Part shown: positions 32,887 to 42,903 of the stretch, in pieces | How the letters are laid out: each line of letters begins with the position of its first letter | How positions within the stretch are numbered: position 1 is the stretch's first letter | Origin: Mesotoga prima MesG1.Ag.4.2 | GTDB lineage: Bacteria > Thermotogota > Thermotogae > Petrotogales > Kosmotogaceae | Assembly (NCBI RefSeq): GCF_000147715.2 | Contig: NC_017934.1 | Span: forward strand, 1,798,001 to 1,862,000 | Direction: 5' to 3' | Length of the DNA: 64,000 nucleotides | Notes under the pieces: model-generated | What the model was told of the DNA's origin: nothing | The model's input: only the letters and a program-made list of their open reading frames with translations | Databases searched by the model: none | Made by a program: the position numbers and the translations under genes

Positions 32887-33852
32887 TTGGGAATTATTGA
32901 AGTCTCCGGCCTTTCAAAAAACTACAACGGCTTCACTGCCGTGAAAAGTATCGACTTCTCGGTTGAAAAGGGAGAGGTATTCGGTTTCCTTGGACCTAAC
33001 GGAGCCGGAAAGACTACTACGATAAACATGCTCACGGGTCTGGCAAGACCCACTTCGGGAAGGATCGATATTGCAGGCAAAGACGGTATCAGAGAGATCA
33101 AGAAGGTTCAGAGATTGATCGGGATTGTTCCTGATGAGAGCAACCTTTACGATGATCTTAGCGGCTATGAGAACCTTGTCTTCTGTTCGGCTCTCTATGG
33201 GGTTAGAAAGTCTGAAAGAGAAGAAAAGGCGAGGTCTCTGCTGAAGCAGTTTGGTCTTGATGATACAGGAAAGAGACCTTTCAAGGCTTTTTCAAAGGGG
33301 ATGAAAAGAAAGCTCACGATCGCCGCGGGCTTAATTCACGATCCAGAGATTCTCTTCCTCGATGAACCCACTACAGGTATCGACGTCGAAAGCGCAAGGC
33401 AGATAAGGTCTTTGGTAAGAGAACTGAACGACCGGGGAACCACGATCTTTCTGACCACGCATTACATAGAAGAGGCCGAAAGGTTGTGCGATAGGATTGG
33501 TTTCATCGTCGGGGGAAGAATTGTAAAGATAGGTACCGTGGCCGACCTGATGAAAGAAGCTCAGAGAGAAAATATTGTTGAATTCACTCTTGGAAGTGAT
33601 CCCGTTGATCTCAAGAAGCAATTGATTGAAGAGTTCAGCAACGTGACTATAAACCTCCGACCTGGTAACACACTTAGAATAACCTCTTTGGAGCCAATAA
33701 AACTGATGCCGTTTATGAGCTTCTTCGGTTCCCGTGGGATTGATGTGTACGAGGCGAAGATAGTCAGACCGTCCCTTGAGGAGGTCTTTGTTAAAGTGAC
33801 CGGAATAGAGGTTGAGAAGATGAAGACAGAGAAAGAGGGGAAGAAAAAATGA
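32887..33852 (+). CDS. ABC-2-type exporter ATP-binding protein
   Basis: Starts at TTG 32887 after GGGGGGTAA. The 321-aa protein has Walker A GPNGAGKTT, signature FSKGMKRKLTIAAGL, Walker B ILFLDEPTTGID and switch LTTHY. A ~90-residue C-terminal extension (VEFTLGSDPVDLKKQL ... YEAKIVRPSLEEVFVKVTG) is typical of CcmA/DrrA-type ATPases. It overlaps the permease start by 4 bp. It probably exports a drug or lipid under control of the ArsR regulator. Confidence 0.93.
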   Translation: MGIIEVSGLSKNYNGFTAVKSIDFSVEKGEVFGFLGPNGAGKTTTINMLTGLARPTSGRIDIAGKDGIREIKKVQRLIGIVPDESNLYDDLSGYENLVFCSALYGVRKSEREEKARSLLKQFGLDDTGKRPFKAFSKGMKRKLTIAAGLIHDPEILFLDEPTTGIDVESARQIRSLVRELNDRGTTIFLTTHYIEEAERLCDRIGFIVGGRIVKIGTVADLMKEAQRENIVEFTLGSDPVDLKKQLIEEFSNVTINLRPGNTLRITSLEPIKLMPFMSFFGSRGIDVYEAKIVRPSLEEVFVKVTGIEVEKMKTEKEGKKK

Positions 33853-34580
33853 GTGGAGTAGCCTACTGGACAATCCTTATGAAGGATATGAAGAACTACT
33901 ATTTGAAGCCACCAAACATAAGCTGGGGAATTGTGTTTCCTATCTCATGGACCCTCATGTTCTTTGTGCGATCGGGAAGCGACGTAGAAATAAGAGACAT
34001 TTTGCCGGGGGTTATGGCTCTCTCCGTTCTCTTTGGGACTACATCGATGCTTGCAGTTACGATAACTTTCGAACGAAAAAGTAGGTCATTTGAACGCTTG
34101 CTTCTAGCTCCCATAAGCCTCAAGCTTCTAATGCTTGCAAAAACCACTGGGGCAATACTTTTCGGAATTATCAACGCTTTTGTTCCGGTTCTCTTTGCCC
34201 TCTTGATTGTCGACCTATCTGGAATAAACTGGTTCCTGGTTTCAGTTAGTGTGCTGCTAATTGCCGTGACTTCGACCTTTCTTGGTCTTTTCATAGCAGT
34301 TTCGGCTAGCGAAGTATTCGAAGCGCAGACGTTTTCTAACTTCTTCCGTTTTCCTATGATGTTTCTTTGTGGTCTCTTCATCCCTATAGAGAATCTGCCG
34401 GCGTTTTTGAGACCATTTTCCTTCGTCCTTCCACTGACCTATGGTGCCGATTCTCTTAAACACGCTATAAACAGAAATGGAATCATAGATCCTCTGGCGA
34501 GCGTTTTTATATTGCTGGGCTTTGCCGCACTGCTCTTTTTAATAAGTACGCGGAATATTGAGAGAAGATGGATCTACTAG
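33849..34580 (+). CDS. ABC-2-type transporter permease
   Basis: A 243-aa protein with six predicted transmembrane helices: about 25-41 (WGIVFPISWTLMFF), 55-75, 98-120, 132-152, 165-182 and 217-237. The conserved ABC-2 segment FPMMFLCGLFIPIENLPAFLRPFSFVLPLTYGADSLK lies before the last helix. It pairs with the upstream ATPase (ATGA overlap). Substrate unknown. Confidence 0.9.
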   Translation: MSGVAYWTILMKDMKNYYLKPPNISWGIVFPISWTLMFFVRSGSDVEIRDILPGVMALSVLFGTTSMLAVTITFERKSRSFERLLLAPISLKLLMLAKTTGAILFGIINAFVPVLFALLIVDLSGINWFLVSVSVLLIAVTSTFLGLFIAVSASEVFEAQTFSNFFRFPMMFLCGLFIPIENLPAFLRPFSFVLPLTYGADSLKHAINRNGIIDPLASVFILLGFAALLFLISTRNIERRWIY

Positions 34581-34671
34581 AGTCCAGGGTTAAATGAGTC
34601 TGATTTTTCAGTAATCCTTTGGGACCAAGTACAATGTCTTCTTTTCGGTTGAAGCTGCGCCGATTACTCTG

Positions 34672-36237
34672 TCAAGAGCCTTTCTGAAATTCGACTCTGT
34701 TCTTTCCTTTGCCTTTCGCTGCGTATAACAGGTGGTCGGTCTTTTGAATGAAATGAGTCGCATCTTCGCCTGACCAGCTGGAGACACCAGCGCTCATCGT
34801 CACCTTAGGATATGTGGTCTTGGCCAGCTCATCCCGGAGACGATCTGCGGTAGAACTTGCCATTTGCAAATCGCTTGAGGGCAAAAGAACAAGAAATTCC
34901 TCGCCACCATACCTGAAAACGAAGTCAACCTTTCTTAGAGAAGACCTGATTATGCCCGCCACATTCTTGAGAAGGATGTCCCCCTGCAGGTGACCATAAG
35001 TATCGTTGACGTTTTTGAAGTTGTCAAGATCTATCATGATCATGGATAGAGGAGTCCCGTATCTTGTGGCTCTATTTATCTCTCTTTCTATTATGGGGTA
35101 CATCTTCTTCTGGTTGAGGAGGCCGGTCAATGGATCTATCTCGGCCTGTTTCTCGAGTAGCTCATTTGCCTTCTTGAGTTTGCTGTCGATTTCGAGAAGT
35201 TCTTCATATTGCTTTTCGATAGTTGTCTTTGCTTCCTGAAGTTCTAAGTTCTGATTGCTCAGTAACTGTATTTCGTGCATCTTCTGCTGAAATCTGAATG
35301 AAGCCGCCAGCTCAGCGGCCCTGGCACTGCAGGTTTCCTTGTAAGTTCTTTGGGACAAGAGGTCAAGTTCCCTGTACGTTTCGAGAGCCAGCCCCTCTTC
35401 TCCAAGCTCTTCATGAATCTTAATCTTATTTCTTAGTGCGCCAGGCACTTTCGACATGCTTCCAGACTCTTTCTGATACTCTATATAACTTTCGATTTTT
35501 TCCAGAGCCTTTGCATAGTTGCCAGTTCCCATGTAGTACTGAGCCTTAAGAAAATCGAATTCAGCAGACCCTGCAGGATCTTCGATTTCTTTGACTAGAG
35601 GTTCGGTTTTCTTGAAGATCGCGGGAACTTCGTCATACCTTTCCGCGCTGATCAGCACTTCGGAGAGATTGAAGTAGCTGTTGCAGAGATCTGCTTTCTT
35701 TCGTAGAGAGAGCTTTATTTCTATCGCCTTGTTCAAGCAATCCATGGCTTCTTCAAATCTTTCCAGACCTTTCAGTGCGACGGCTTTATTGTTCTGAAAG
35801 TTAGCTACTGCGAGATCATCACCTATTGCTCTAGCGTATTCTAGAGCCTTGTCGGTGTACTCGAGAGATTCTTCAAAACGCTCCATGTAGACATATACGC
35901 CACCAATGTTTCCAATCACGTCGTTGACATCGTCGGCCGTTCCGAACTCCTTGAAAAGGTCAACTGCCTTCAATGCATACTCGATAGATGCATCATAATT
36001 GCCCACAACGCATGAGTACTTAATCATGTTATGCGTAATGTTTGCCAGCTCGATACATGCCGGGGCTTCAATTCTAGAAAGCTCGGCTTTAACAGTCTCC
36101 GATGCGAGAAGAGGCTTGCCCTCTTTGAACATAGTCTGAGAAAGCTCATTCAAAATTTTGAGCTTTTGCCGGAAATCCTTATCGGGGACTTCTGAATAGG
36201 CTTTCATAATCTCTTTGATCGATCTCTTCTCGGTCAT
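34672..36237 (-). CDS. TPR-repeat diguanylate cyclase
   Basis: The start is ATG 36237, with GGAGG five bases before it; an ATG three bases earlier touches the Shine-Dalgarno too closely. The ~521-aa cytoplasmic protein has about seven tetratricopeptide repeats (about 30-320, for example DVNDVIGNIGGVYVYMERFEESLEYTDKALEYA), a coiled coil (about 330-365) and a C-terminal GGDEF domain with RYGGEEF. The inhibitory site is present (RKVD five residues before GGEEF), so c-di-GMP should feed back, unlike the cyclase at 3937. TPRs probably receive the signal through a protein partner. It is a single gene next to a long repeat-filled spacer. Confidence 0.92.
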   Translation of the reverse strand: MTEKRSIKEIMKAYSEVPDKDFRQKLKILNELSQTMFKEGKPLLASETVKAELSRIEAPACIELANITHNMIKYSCVVGNYDASIEYALKAVDLFKEFGTADDVNDVIGNIGGVYVYMERFEESLEYTDKALEYARAIGDDLAVANFQNNKAVALKGLERFEEAMDCLNKAIEIKLSLRKKADLCNSYFNLSEVLISAERYDEVPAIFKKTEPLVKEIEDPAGSAEFDFLKAQYYMGTGNYAKALEKIESYIEYQKESGSMSKVPGALRNKIKIHEELGEEGLALETYRELDLLSQRTYKETCSARAAELAASFRFQQKMHEIQLLSNQNLELQEAKTTIEKQYEELLEIDSKLKKANELLEKQAEIDPLTGLLNQKKMYPIIEREINRATRYGTPLSMIMIDLDNFKNVNDTYGHLQGDILLKNVAGIIRSSLRKVDFVFRYGGEEFLVLLPSSDLQMASSTADRLRDELAKTTYPKVTMSAGVSSWSGEDATHFIQKTDHLLYAAKGKGKNRVEFQKGS

Positions 36238-37630
36238 CATTGCCTCCCACACATCTGCCGTGCAAAATTCTTTGCTCTTCTTCAACGATACAGAAATTAG
36301 AAGCGCTTGCAAACAAACAGAGAGTGACTTGAAAATTGTTCGATTGCATAATTTATTACATGATTACACAAGGTTATTTCATATGATTGAAAGCTATGCC
36401 ACACTCACCAAGCAATTTCATGCCATCGTTTACCGAGGTTTGACGTCGGTGGTCAGAAGTAGGAAGAGCAAGAGAAACTGGTTCGCCGAGAAAAGCCACT
36501 TCACGCTTGAGAGTACACGCTGTACGCTGATGAAGACCACGCTGTCCGTCAACGGTCCACCGTCCCCGCCGAGAATCGCGGTTCCTCGTTCCGACGCTAC
36601 GCGTCCAGGCTCTTCGTTCTTGGAATTAATCTCGAAACAAGTTCGGGATGACAGAGTAAGGGACTTCCAAAAGCCGATGTCGGGGTAGCTTTCTCAATTA
36701 CAGAAAAACCCTAAACTGATGGCCGATTCTGTTCACGAGACCCCATACCCTGTAATCGAAACCTCGTTCGCGGCGTCATGCTGAACTTGTTTCAGCATCT
36801 CTATCCTAAGAACCGCTGTACGCTCATGAAAAGCACGTTGCCCGTCAACGGTCTACCGTCCCCGCCAAGAATACGGGTTCTTCGACGGTACATGTCCGGG
36901 TTCTTCGTTCTTGGAACAGATCCCGAAACAAGTTCGGGATGACAGAGTAAGGGACTTCCGAAAGCCGATGTCGGGATGGCTTCCTCAGTTGCAGCAAAAC
37001 CTTGAATTGTAAGCCAGTTCTGTTCACAAGACCCATACCCTGTAATCGATACCCCGTTCTCGGCGTCATGAACTTGATTCAGAATCTCGCTCTTTCCAGC
37101 GTTCAGCGTTTCTTAGCAAGCGGGAAGCGGCTCTTCTCGATGAACGGAGAACCGCTCAACGGTCGACTAGTTTCTCTTGAACTTTCGAACGCCCAGCCAC
37201 GGTTTCTCCAAAGCCCAGATCCTGAACAGGAGCACTTCACTGACAAAATGAGTTCGTCTGATGAGATTACTTCAATTTGCTTGCTCTTTTTTTGGTTTTT
37301 GCCTCCTGGTGTGTAAGCGCCAGCATCGCTTCCCCGGATGACCTTCCGGGCATCACTTCCTCGCGCCAGAGAGCCCACTTCCTGCCGGAGGCAGCATCAC
37401 TTCTGATCTTGATGCCACCAACCTCCGACCACCAACCGCGGTCTTGCAACTGATTCTTTCCTCTGAAAAGAAGCGTCGATACTGCCTTCTTGAATATGAT
37501 CCCCACTCTAGTTCTTATCGCTGCTACTCTTAGTGTGTGATAACATCTAAGTGTCCCTCATCATTGTCGGCTTTTCGGGAAGTTCCGTATGAATGGTTTC
37601 CAGATGTATAGATAACAGGGGGTTTTTGAA
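36238..37630. repeat. Long repeat-filled intergenic region with two REP palindromes and hairpin array A3
   Basis: About 1.4 kb without a gene. REP-like palindromes lie at 36629-36647 (one base changed, TCTCGAAA) and 36921-36939. Each is followed by the same ~170-bp tail (AAGGGACTTCC..., GTTCAC.AGACC..., GGCGTCATG). Array A3 on the minus strand (37305-37403) reads GAAGTGATG, CTGCC/GGCAG, GAAGTGGG, CTC/GAG, GAAGTGATG, CCCGG/CCGGG, GAAGCGATG, CTGG/CCAG. A ~100-bp segment before it (37202-37305) is repeated at 41355-41450. The FNT promoter lies in the last 100 bp. Confidence 0.75.
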
Positions 37631-38476
37631 ATGGAAAGGTCTGTTGTAAGTCCTTCGGAAAATGCTGAGAGTTTTGTCGAGATAGGTTTTGCGAAAACCA
37701 ATTTGACTATCGTGAAGGAATTCGTGCTGGGTATTCTGGGCGGTGCATTCATTGCATTTGCGGCGCAGGGGTCCAACGTGGCGATACACACTATCGGTTC
37801 AGTGGGACTTTCCAAGACCCTGGCAGGCGCATTATTTGCGACGGGCCTTATGATGGTAGTCGTTTCCGGAGCAGAGCTTTTCACGGGTAACAGTCTTATT
37901 GTCATTTCCTGTTTGCAAAAGAAGTCGAAATGGGTTTCTATGTTCAGGAACTGGCTCTTCGTTTACTTAGGAAACTTTGCGGGTTCCTTACTTATAGCTT
38001 ACTTCGTTCTCCATTCAGGCCAGCTCGGCTTTTCCGAAGGTCTGCTGGGTGGATATACAATCAAGATTGCGGCTTATAAGACGGGTCTTAGTTTCGAAAG
38101 CGCATTCTTTATGGGGATTTTGTGCAACTGGCTCGTCTGCATAGCCATATGGATGGCATCCGCATCCAAAGACATAGCCGGCAAGATTCTCGCCATCTTC
38201 TTCCCGATATGGCTTTTCATTACCTCAGGCTTTGAACATTCCGTGGCAAACATGTATTATATTCCCGCAGGAATTCTCGCAAAGGCAAATGAAGAATTTG
38301 CCAAGGCCGCGATTTCTCTTGGAGTCAGTGCTGAGCAGATCGCCAATCTAAACTGGGGAACTCTCTTCACGAAGAATCTAATACCGGTGACTCTTGGAAA
38401 CATCGTAGGAGGCGCTTTCTTTGTCGGTACAATCTACTGGTTTGTCTACTTGAAGAAAGGAAAGTCGGCACAATAA
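37631..38476 (+). CDS. Formate/nitrite transporter (FNT) family channel
   Basis: The 281-aa protein has six transmembrane helices and the pentameric FNT signature: GGAFIAFAAQGSN in helix 1, GAELFTGNSLIVI at the slit, YFVLHS, then FFMGILCNWLVCIAIWMA with the C-N-W-L-V-C segment, and FEHSVANMYYIPAGI with the channel histidine. It moves formate, nitrite or hydrosulfide as the acid with a proton. GGGGG upstream is a weak Shine-Dalgarno. No formate-lyase or nitrite gene is adjacent, so the solute is open. Confidence 0.93.
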   Translation: MERSVVSPSENAESFVEIGFAKTNLTIVKEFVLGILGGAFIAFAAQGSNVAIHTIGSVGLSKTLAGALFATGLMMVVVSGAELFTGNSLIVISCLQKKSKWVSMFRNWLFVYLGNFAGSLLIAYFVLHSGQLGFSEGLLGGYTIKIAAYKTGLSFESAFFMGILCNWLVCIAIWMASASKDIAGKILAIFFPIWLFITSGFEHSVANMYYIPAGILAKANEEFAKAAISLGVSAEQIANLNWGTLFTKNLIPVTLGNIVGGAFFVGTIYWFVYLKKGKSAQ

Positions 38477-39371
38477 TGGTGATCCCGGACTGTAAGCTTC
38501 AAAGAAAGCGTAAGTATAAATTTGATTTGTTGGAAAAGCGATAAGAAAGGGCAGCGTACTTAATTTAATAGTGAGGTCGACGCCCAGATCCCGAAACAAG
38601 TTCGGGATGACAATTTGAGGGACTTCCCAAAACCGCTGTCTGGATAACTACCTCATTTGCAGCAAAACCTTGAATTGGTAAGCCAGTTCTGTTCACAAGG
38701 CCCCGATCCTGTAATCGAAACCCCTTTCTCGGCGTCATCTGAACTTGTTTCAGCATCTCTATCCTAAGAATCGCTGTACGCTTAAGAGTAAAAACCCGCT
38801 GAGCGCTGTAAAGAGCAACCGTTGGCCCTTCGTCCAAAACCATGAACCCGTCCTTCGAAAGCGCATGAAGAACAGATCCTCTCTCTGGAACGAAGAACAG
38901 GTTTTCTTCGGAGAACGGAGAACCATTAAACGGCAGACCAGTTTCATTTGCTTTTCCAACCTCCGACCCCGACGCGGTCTTCAAAAGTGCAGATCCCGAA
39001 ACAAGTTCGGGATGACAGTTATCGGCTTTTTCGAAGACGTCGCATCCCGTCATTCTGAACTTGATTCAGAATCTCTCGTTTTTTCACTTTGATCAGGAAT
39101 GAAGAACAGGTTTTCTTCGGAGAACGGAGAACCATTAAACGGCGAACCGGTTTCACTTAGCTCTTTCCAACCACCAACCTGCTACCCCCAGCCACGGTTT
39201 CCCGAAGAGCAGATCCCGAAACAAGTTCGGGATGACAGAGTAAGGGACTTCCGAAAGCCGATATCGAGATAACTTCCTCAGTTACAGTGAAACCCTGAAT
39301 TGGTGAGCCGGTTTTGTTCACGAAACCCCAGACTCGAAACCCGAGCCCCGTTTTGTTAGGTCTTTTTACTG
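38477..39371 (+). repeat. Repeat-filled intergenic region with three REP palindromes
   Basis: No gene. Palindromes of the TCCCGAAACAAGTTCGGGA family lie at 38589-38607, 38994-39012 and 39214-39232, all in the same orientation. GTGAACGGAGAACC-type repeats lie near 38910 and 39120, and a TTCTGAACTTGATTCAGAA hairpin near 39053. From 39199 to 39370 it duplicates 9180-9350, the sequence beside intron copy 2. Confidence 0.78.
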
Positions 39372-41269
39372 GTGAGTAGCCCAGGGGGATTTCACCCCCA
39401 GGCTCTCTCAGAACCGGACTTGAATCTCTCGATTCATCCGGCTCCCATTATCCAGCCGTATAGAATATCCCCATTGTCCAGTGTACAAATAGACGAGGCT
39501 CTCTGCGAGCAAGAGTTTCTAGCCATTTACCCGCTTTTGTACGACCTCTCCTTTTCTTGTACTTGTTTCTTACCCACTGAACTAAGGCTTTGTTTAGCTG
39601 ACTCAGTACTGTATACATCTCAAATCTGCGAAAGTGTCCATAGTAGTTTATCCAACCTCTTATTACCGGGTTGATTCTTTCTGAGAGTTCTTCAATACTC
39701 AGGTATGACTTGGTTTGAAGTCTCATTCTCCGGATCTTCTGTCTCATCGCCTTCTTTGCCTGTTCACTCACTGCAGGGGTGAAGCTGTAGAAGATCCTCC
39801 CGTTTCTGGCTTTGCAGCTACGGACTCTGAAGGTGTATCCTAGAAAGTCAAAGCTTGTATTTGGATACTCGCCCTTCCTTTTATCGTCTTTGCAGTAGAC
39901 AATACGGGTCTTCTCTGGATGAAGCTTTAGTTTGCATTCTTCCATTCTTTCTTTGAGACTTTCAAGAAGAAGCCGGGCTTCCTCCAGAGTTCTACAGTGT
40001 ATCACTCCATCATCTGCGTATCTGGCAAAGGGCTTATCCGGATGAGTTCTCTCCATCCACTTGTCGAAGGCGTAATGCATGAAGAGGTTAGCCAGTACAG
40101 GGCTTATTACCCCTCCCTGTGGCGTTCCCTTGCTCCTCTCTTCGACTCTTCCATTCGCTTGCATAAAGGGTGCTTTCAGCCATCTCTCTATGTAGAGTAT
40201 TAGCCATGGAATCTTCACATGTTTCTTGACTGCCCTCATTAGTAGTTCATGGTCTATGTTGTCGAACAGTCCTTTAATGTCGAATTCCAGTACCCAGTCA
40301 TACTGCCAGCATCTCTGCCTCGTTACTTCAAGGGCATCTATCGCTGACTTTCCCTCCCTGTATCCGTAGGAGTCCTTATGGAAGTATGGATCTACCAGGG
40401 GATTTAGATAGATTTTGGCTACCATCTGGGCTACTCTGTCCCCCACCGTGGGGATTCCCAGTACTCTCTTTCCTCCACTCTTCTTTTCTATCTCTATAGC
40501 TTTTACTGGAGGTGGAAAGTAACTGCCCGAGGTCATTCGATTCCAAATCTTGTAGAGATTGTTGTCAAGATCGGCTTCGAACTCTTCCAGGCTTACCTCG
40601 TCTATTCCTTCTGCCCCTCTGTTCTCTTTCACTTTCTTGAATGCTTCCAGTACTACTTTCTTGGGGATTTCATACGACCTCATCTTGTCTGTTGGCTCCT
40701 TCCTTGTCTCTGTTCACAGTTCCTCCCTTTCGGTTGTCTGCACAGAGTTGGTTGACTAACCTACAAAACTGGATAACACAGTCCCTTCGCTCCACTCCCA
40801 TTACAGGAGCTTCATCACTACTACGGACTGTTCCGCCCCTGAATCTGGCATCGGTACTTTCACCCTCGTGGGTTCTTCCACTTGCGGCTTTTCCCTTAAC
40901 ATCCAGATCCAGGTTCCCAAGTTCCTAATCGAAGCCTGTACCAGGGTCACGCCACCTATATGCCGGTCACCATCTGGACAGTAAGCAGGTTTCCTCCAGA
41001 CTTATCCCGGGATAGTTGCACCTCCCGGTTTAGATGACACTAGTAGTTCTTACGACACGTTCACGGTGATTCACTTGTATTCGTCTCCTCTGGTACTCAC
41101 CTGACGGGATCACTGTCCCGCCTTTTCCCGTAACGTTCACTACCATGGCTCTTTACCACAGCAGCTTACGGCGGTTTGAAGCCTCCACCTGCATGGCGGC
41201 TTCGAGGGGCCCTCCCTCATCTTCAATTAAGCATGGCTAGAAGTTTCCTTCTTCGCCTTCTTGGCACAC
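39372..41269 (-). mobile_element. Group II intron, copy 3
   Basis: The 1898-bp intron on the minus strand: 5' GTGTG at 41269, 3' CTCAC at 39372, same domain V and VI as copy 1. Its 5' exon reads TTCCAAGTTGTA and 3' exon CAGTAAAAAG. Its surroundings are a duplicate of those around copy 2, but it is inserted 14 bp away in the CAAGTTG tandem, so the two were separate insertions rather than one copied block. Confidence 0.93.
39448..40683 (-). CDS. ltrA: Group II intron reverse transcriptase/maturase (copy 3)
   Basis: A full-length 411-aa protein with D135, QGGVISP, Y222ADD and an intact maturase domain. It shares the diagnostic variants of copy 2 (KGEYPN, YSFTPA, SQLNKALVQ, FYTAG), keeps copy-1 residues at KERMEECKLKLHP and GYTFRV, and has private changes (WQYDW, YIERW). 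No disruption is visible. Confidence 0.95.
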   Translation of the reverse strand: MRSYEIPKKVVLEAFKKVKENRGAEGIDEVSLEEFEADLDNNLYKIWNRMTSGSYFPPPVKAIEIEKKSGGKRVLGIPTVGDRVAQMVAKIYLNPLVDPYFHKDSYGYREGKSAIDALEVTRQRCWQYDWVLEFDIKGLFDNIDHELLMRAVKKHVKIPWLILYIERWLKAPFMQANGRVEERSKGTPQGGVISPVLANLFMHYAFDKWMERTHPDKPFARYADDGVIHCRTLEEARLLLESLKERMEECKLKLHPEKTRIVYCKDDKRKGEYPNTSFDFLGYTFRVRSCKARNGRIFYSFTPAVSEQAKKAMRQKIRRMRLQTKSYLSIEELSERINPVIRGWINYYGHFRRFEMYTVLSQLNKALVQWVRNKYKKRRGRTKAGKWLETLARREPRLFVHWTMGIFYTAG

Positions 41270-41644
41270 TACAACTTGGAACTTACATCTTGCAACTGAT
41301 CCTTTGCTCTTTCCAACCCCCAACCCGCAACCCCCGACCACGGTTTTTCAAGAGCTCAGATCCTGAACAAGAGCACTTCAGTGACAAAATAAGTTCGTTC
41401 TGATCAGATCACTTTAATTTGCATGCTCTTTTTCTTTGGTTTTTGCCTCCTGGCACGTAAGCGCCAGCATCACTTCCCCGGATGATCTTCCGGGCATCAC
41501 TTCCTCGCGCCAGCGAGCCTCACTTCCTGCCGGAGGCAGCATCACTTCTAATCTTGATGCCACTAACCTGCTACCCCCAGCCACGGTCTTCGTACGACGA
41601 CGGCGATATGCTATCATTTTTACACCACATTCAGGGATGGTGAA
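41270..41644 (-). repeat. Intergenic repeats with hairpin array A4
   Basis: The minus-strand array (41449-41548) has the cleanest hairpins of the window: GAAGTGATG, CTGCC/GGCAG, GAAGTGAGG, CTCGC/GCGAG, GAAGTGATG, CCCGG/CCGGG, GAAGTGATG, CTGGC/GCCAG. No gene is present. The segment before it duplicates 37202-37305. Confidence 0.8.
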
Positions 41645-42832
41645 ATGATGTTTGAATGCAGGAGAATAAGCAATCAGAAGGATTATCTTGATCTTATGAA
41701 GTTCTCTTTCGGTATTACAGAAAATTGGATGAGGGTCGCTTCGAAACATGCTGGTGAGATCTTCAATAACGATCTAAGGGACCCCTTTGGGGCCTATGAC
41801 GGTTCTACTCTTGCCGCCGAGTATCTTCTACTTTCTTTGAAGATGCGACTCAGAGATTCCGTCATTCCGATGGGTGGAATCGGCAACGTGTGTACAAGTC
41901 CCCTTTACAGGGGTAAGGGCGCAGTCAAATTCCTTCTGCAGAAATCACTCGAGACTATGAGAGAGAAGGGGCAGGCCGTATCTCTGCTCTATCCCTTTAG
42001 CAGGAGCTTCTACAGAAAGCTCGGATGGGAGGAGTTTGACACGATGCTCAGGGCGAAGTTCTCCCCAGGTTCTATAGATCTTCCCGATCAGAAGGTCGAA
42101 GTGAAGATTGAGGAGATGGAAGATGCCGACGGTGAAATCAGGGAGTTCTACAACGAGTACGCAAGCAGTCACTACAGCATGATCTTGAGAGACGAAGAGA
42201 TGTGGAAAAGCGATTTCGAGTTTCGAACCGATAACGATGTTTCCAAGAAATTCGTGAAGTTCAAGCGAGAAGGAAGGACTACGGGGATGCTCCGCTACGT
42301 CTTTCTCTACGATAAGTTTGACAAGGACAGCGGACTTAAGTTTTTAGTCACGATCTTCCTTGCGGACGATGTCGAAACAAGGCATGCAATGTTCCGTTTC
42401 TTGAAAGGTCTTTCTCTTCAAATCGATCAGATCCACGCCTTCCTTCCGCCTGATTTCCTTCTCTGGCCGTATCTAAAGGAAAGGCCGTCCGAGATGAAGA
42501 TAGTACCCAGGACTATGATCAGAATCGTAGACCTCCAGCTACTAAATGGTCTGAGAATCGATGCTCCGGACATGCGGGTCGGAATCAAAATCGACGACAG
42601 TCAGGCATCCTGGAACGACGGAGTTTTCGAACTATGCGTTGAGAATGGAGAACTTAGCTTCTCGCCGAGTGACTCTTTTGATCTTGAGTGTGATATCTCG
42701 ACCTTGTCTTCAGTTGTTGGCGGCAGCACTAATTTCAAAGAGATGATAGAGTTCGGCAGGGTTAAGGTATCGGACGGCTACAAAGGTCAGGATCTTCCAA
42801 AGAGCTTGCCCTTCGAGCTTCAACACTTCTAG
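41645..42832 (+). CDS. Eis-like GNAT N-acetyltransferase
   Basis: The 395-aa protein begins at ATG 41645 (or 41648) behind GGTGAA. The first GNAT domain has the acetyl-CoA binding segment GIGNVCTSPLYRGKGAVKFLLQKSLETM and SLLYPFSRSFYRKLGWEEF. A second, degenerate GNAT domain (about 150-290) and a C-terminal SCP2-like sterol-carrier fold (about 300-395, FELCVENGELSFSPSD ... LSSVVGGS) complete the Eis architecture. The family acetylates aminoglycosides or other amines; the real substrate here is unknown. It ends in a perfect terminator. Confidence 0.88.
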   Translation: MMFECRRISNQKDYLDLMKFSFGITENWMRVASKHAGEIFNNDLRDPFGAYDGSTLAAEYLLLSLKMRLRDSVIPMGGIGNVCTSPLYRGKGAVKFLLQKSLETMREKGQAVSLLYPFSRSFYRKLGWEEFDTMLRAKFSPGSIDLPDQKVEVKIEEMEDADGEIREFYNEYASSHYSMILRDEEMWKSDFEFRTDNDVSKKFVKFKREGRTTGMLRYVFLYDKFDKDSGLKFLVTIFLADDVETRHAMFRFLKGLSLQIDQIHAFLPPDFLLWPYLKERPSEMKIVPRTMIRIVDLQLLNGLRIDAPDMRVGIKIDDSQASWNDGVFELCVENGELSFSPSDSFDLECDISTLSSVVGGSTNFKEMIEFGRVKVSDGYKGQDLPKSLPFELQHF

Positions 42833-42853
42833 TATTATCCTGACACCAATGAA

Positions 42854-42890
42854 TATGCCCCGGCTCGATCCGGGGCATACTTATTCTTCT
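42854..42890. terminator. Bidirectional terminator
   Basis: A perfect 10-bp stem TATGCCCCGG (42854-42863) pairs with CCGGGGCATA (42870-42879), loop CTCGAT, with TTATTCTT after it. It serves the acetyltransferase and probably the convergent SDR operon. Confidence 0.9.
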
Positions 42891-42903
42891 ATGCTTTGTA
42901 GCA

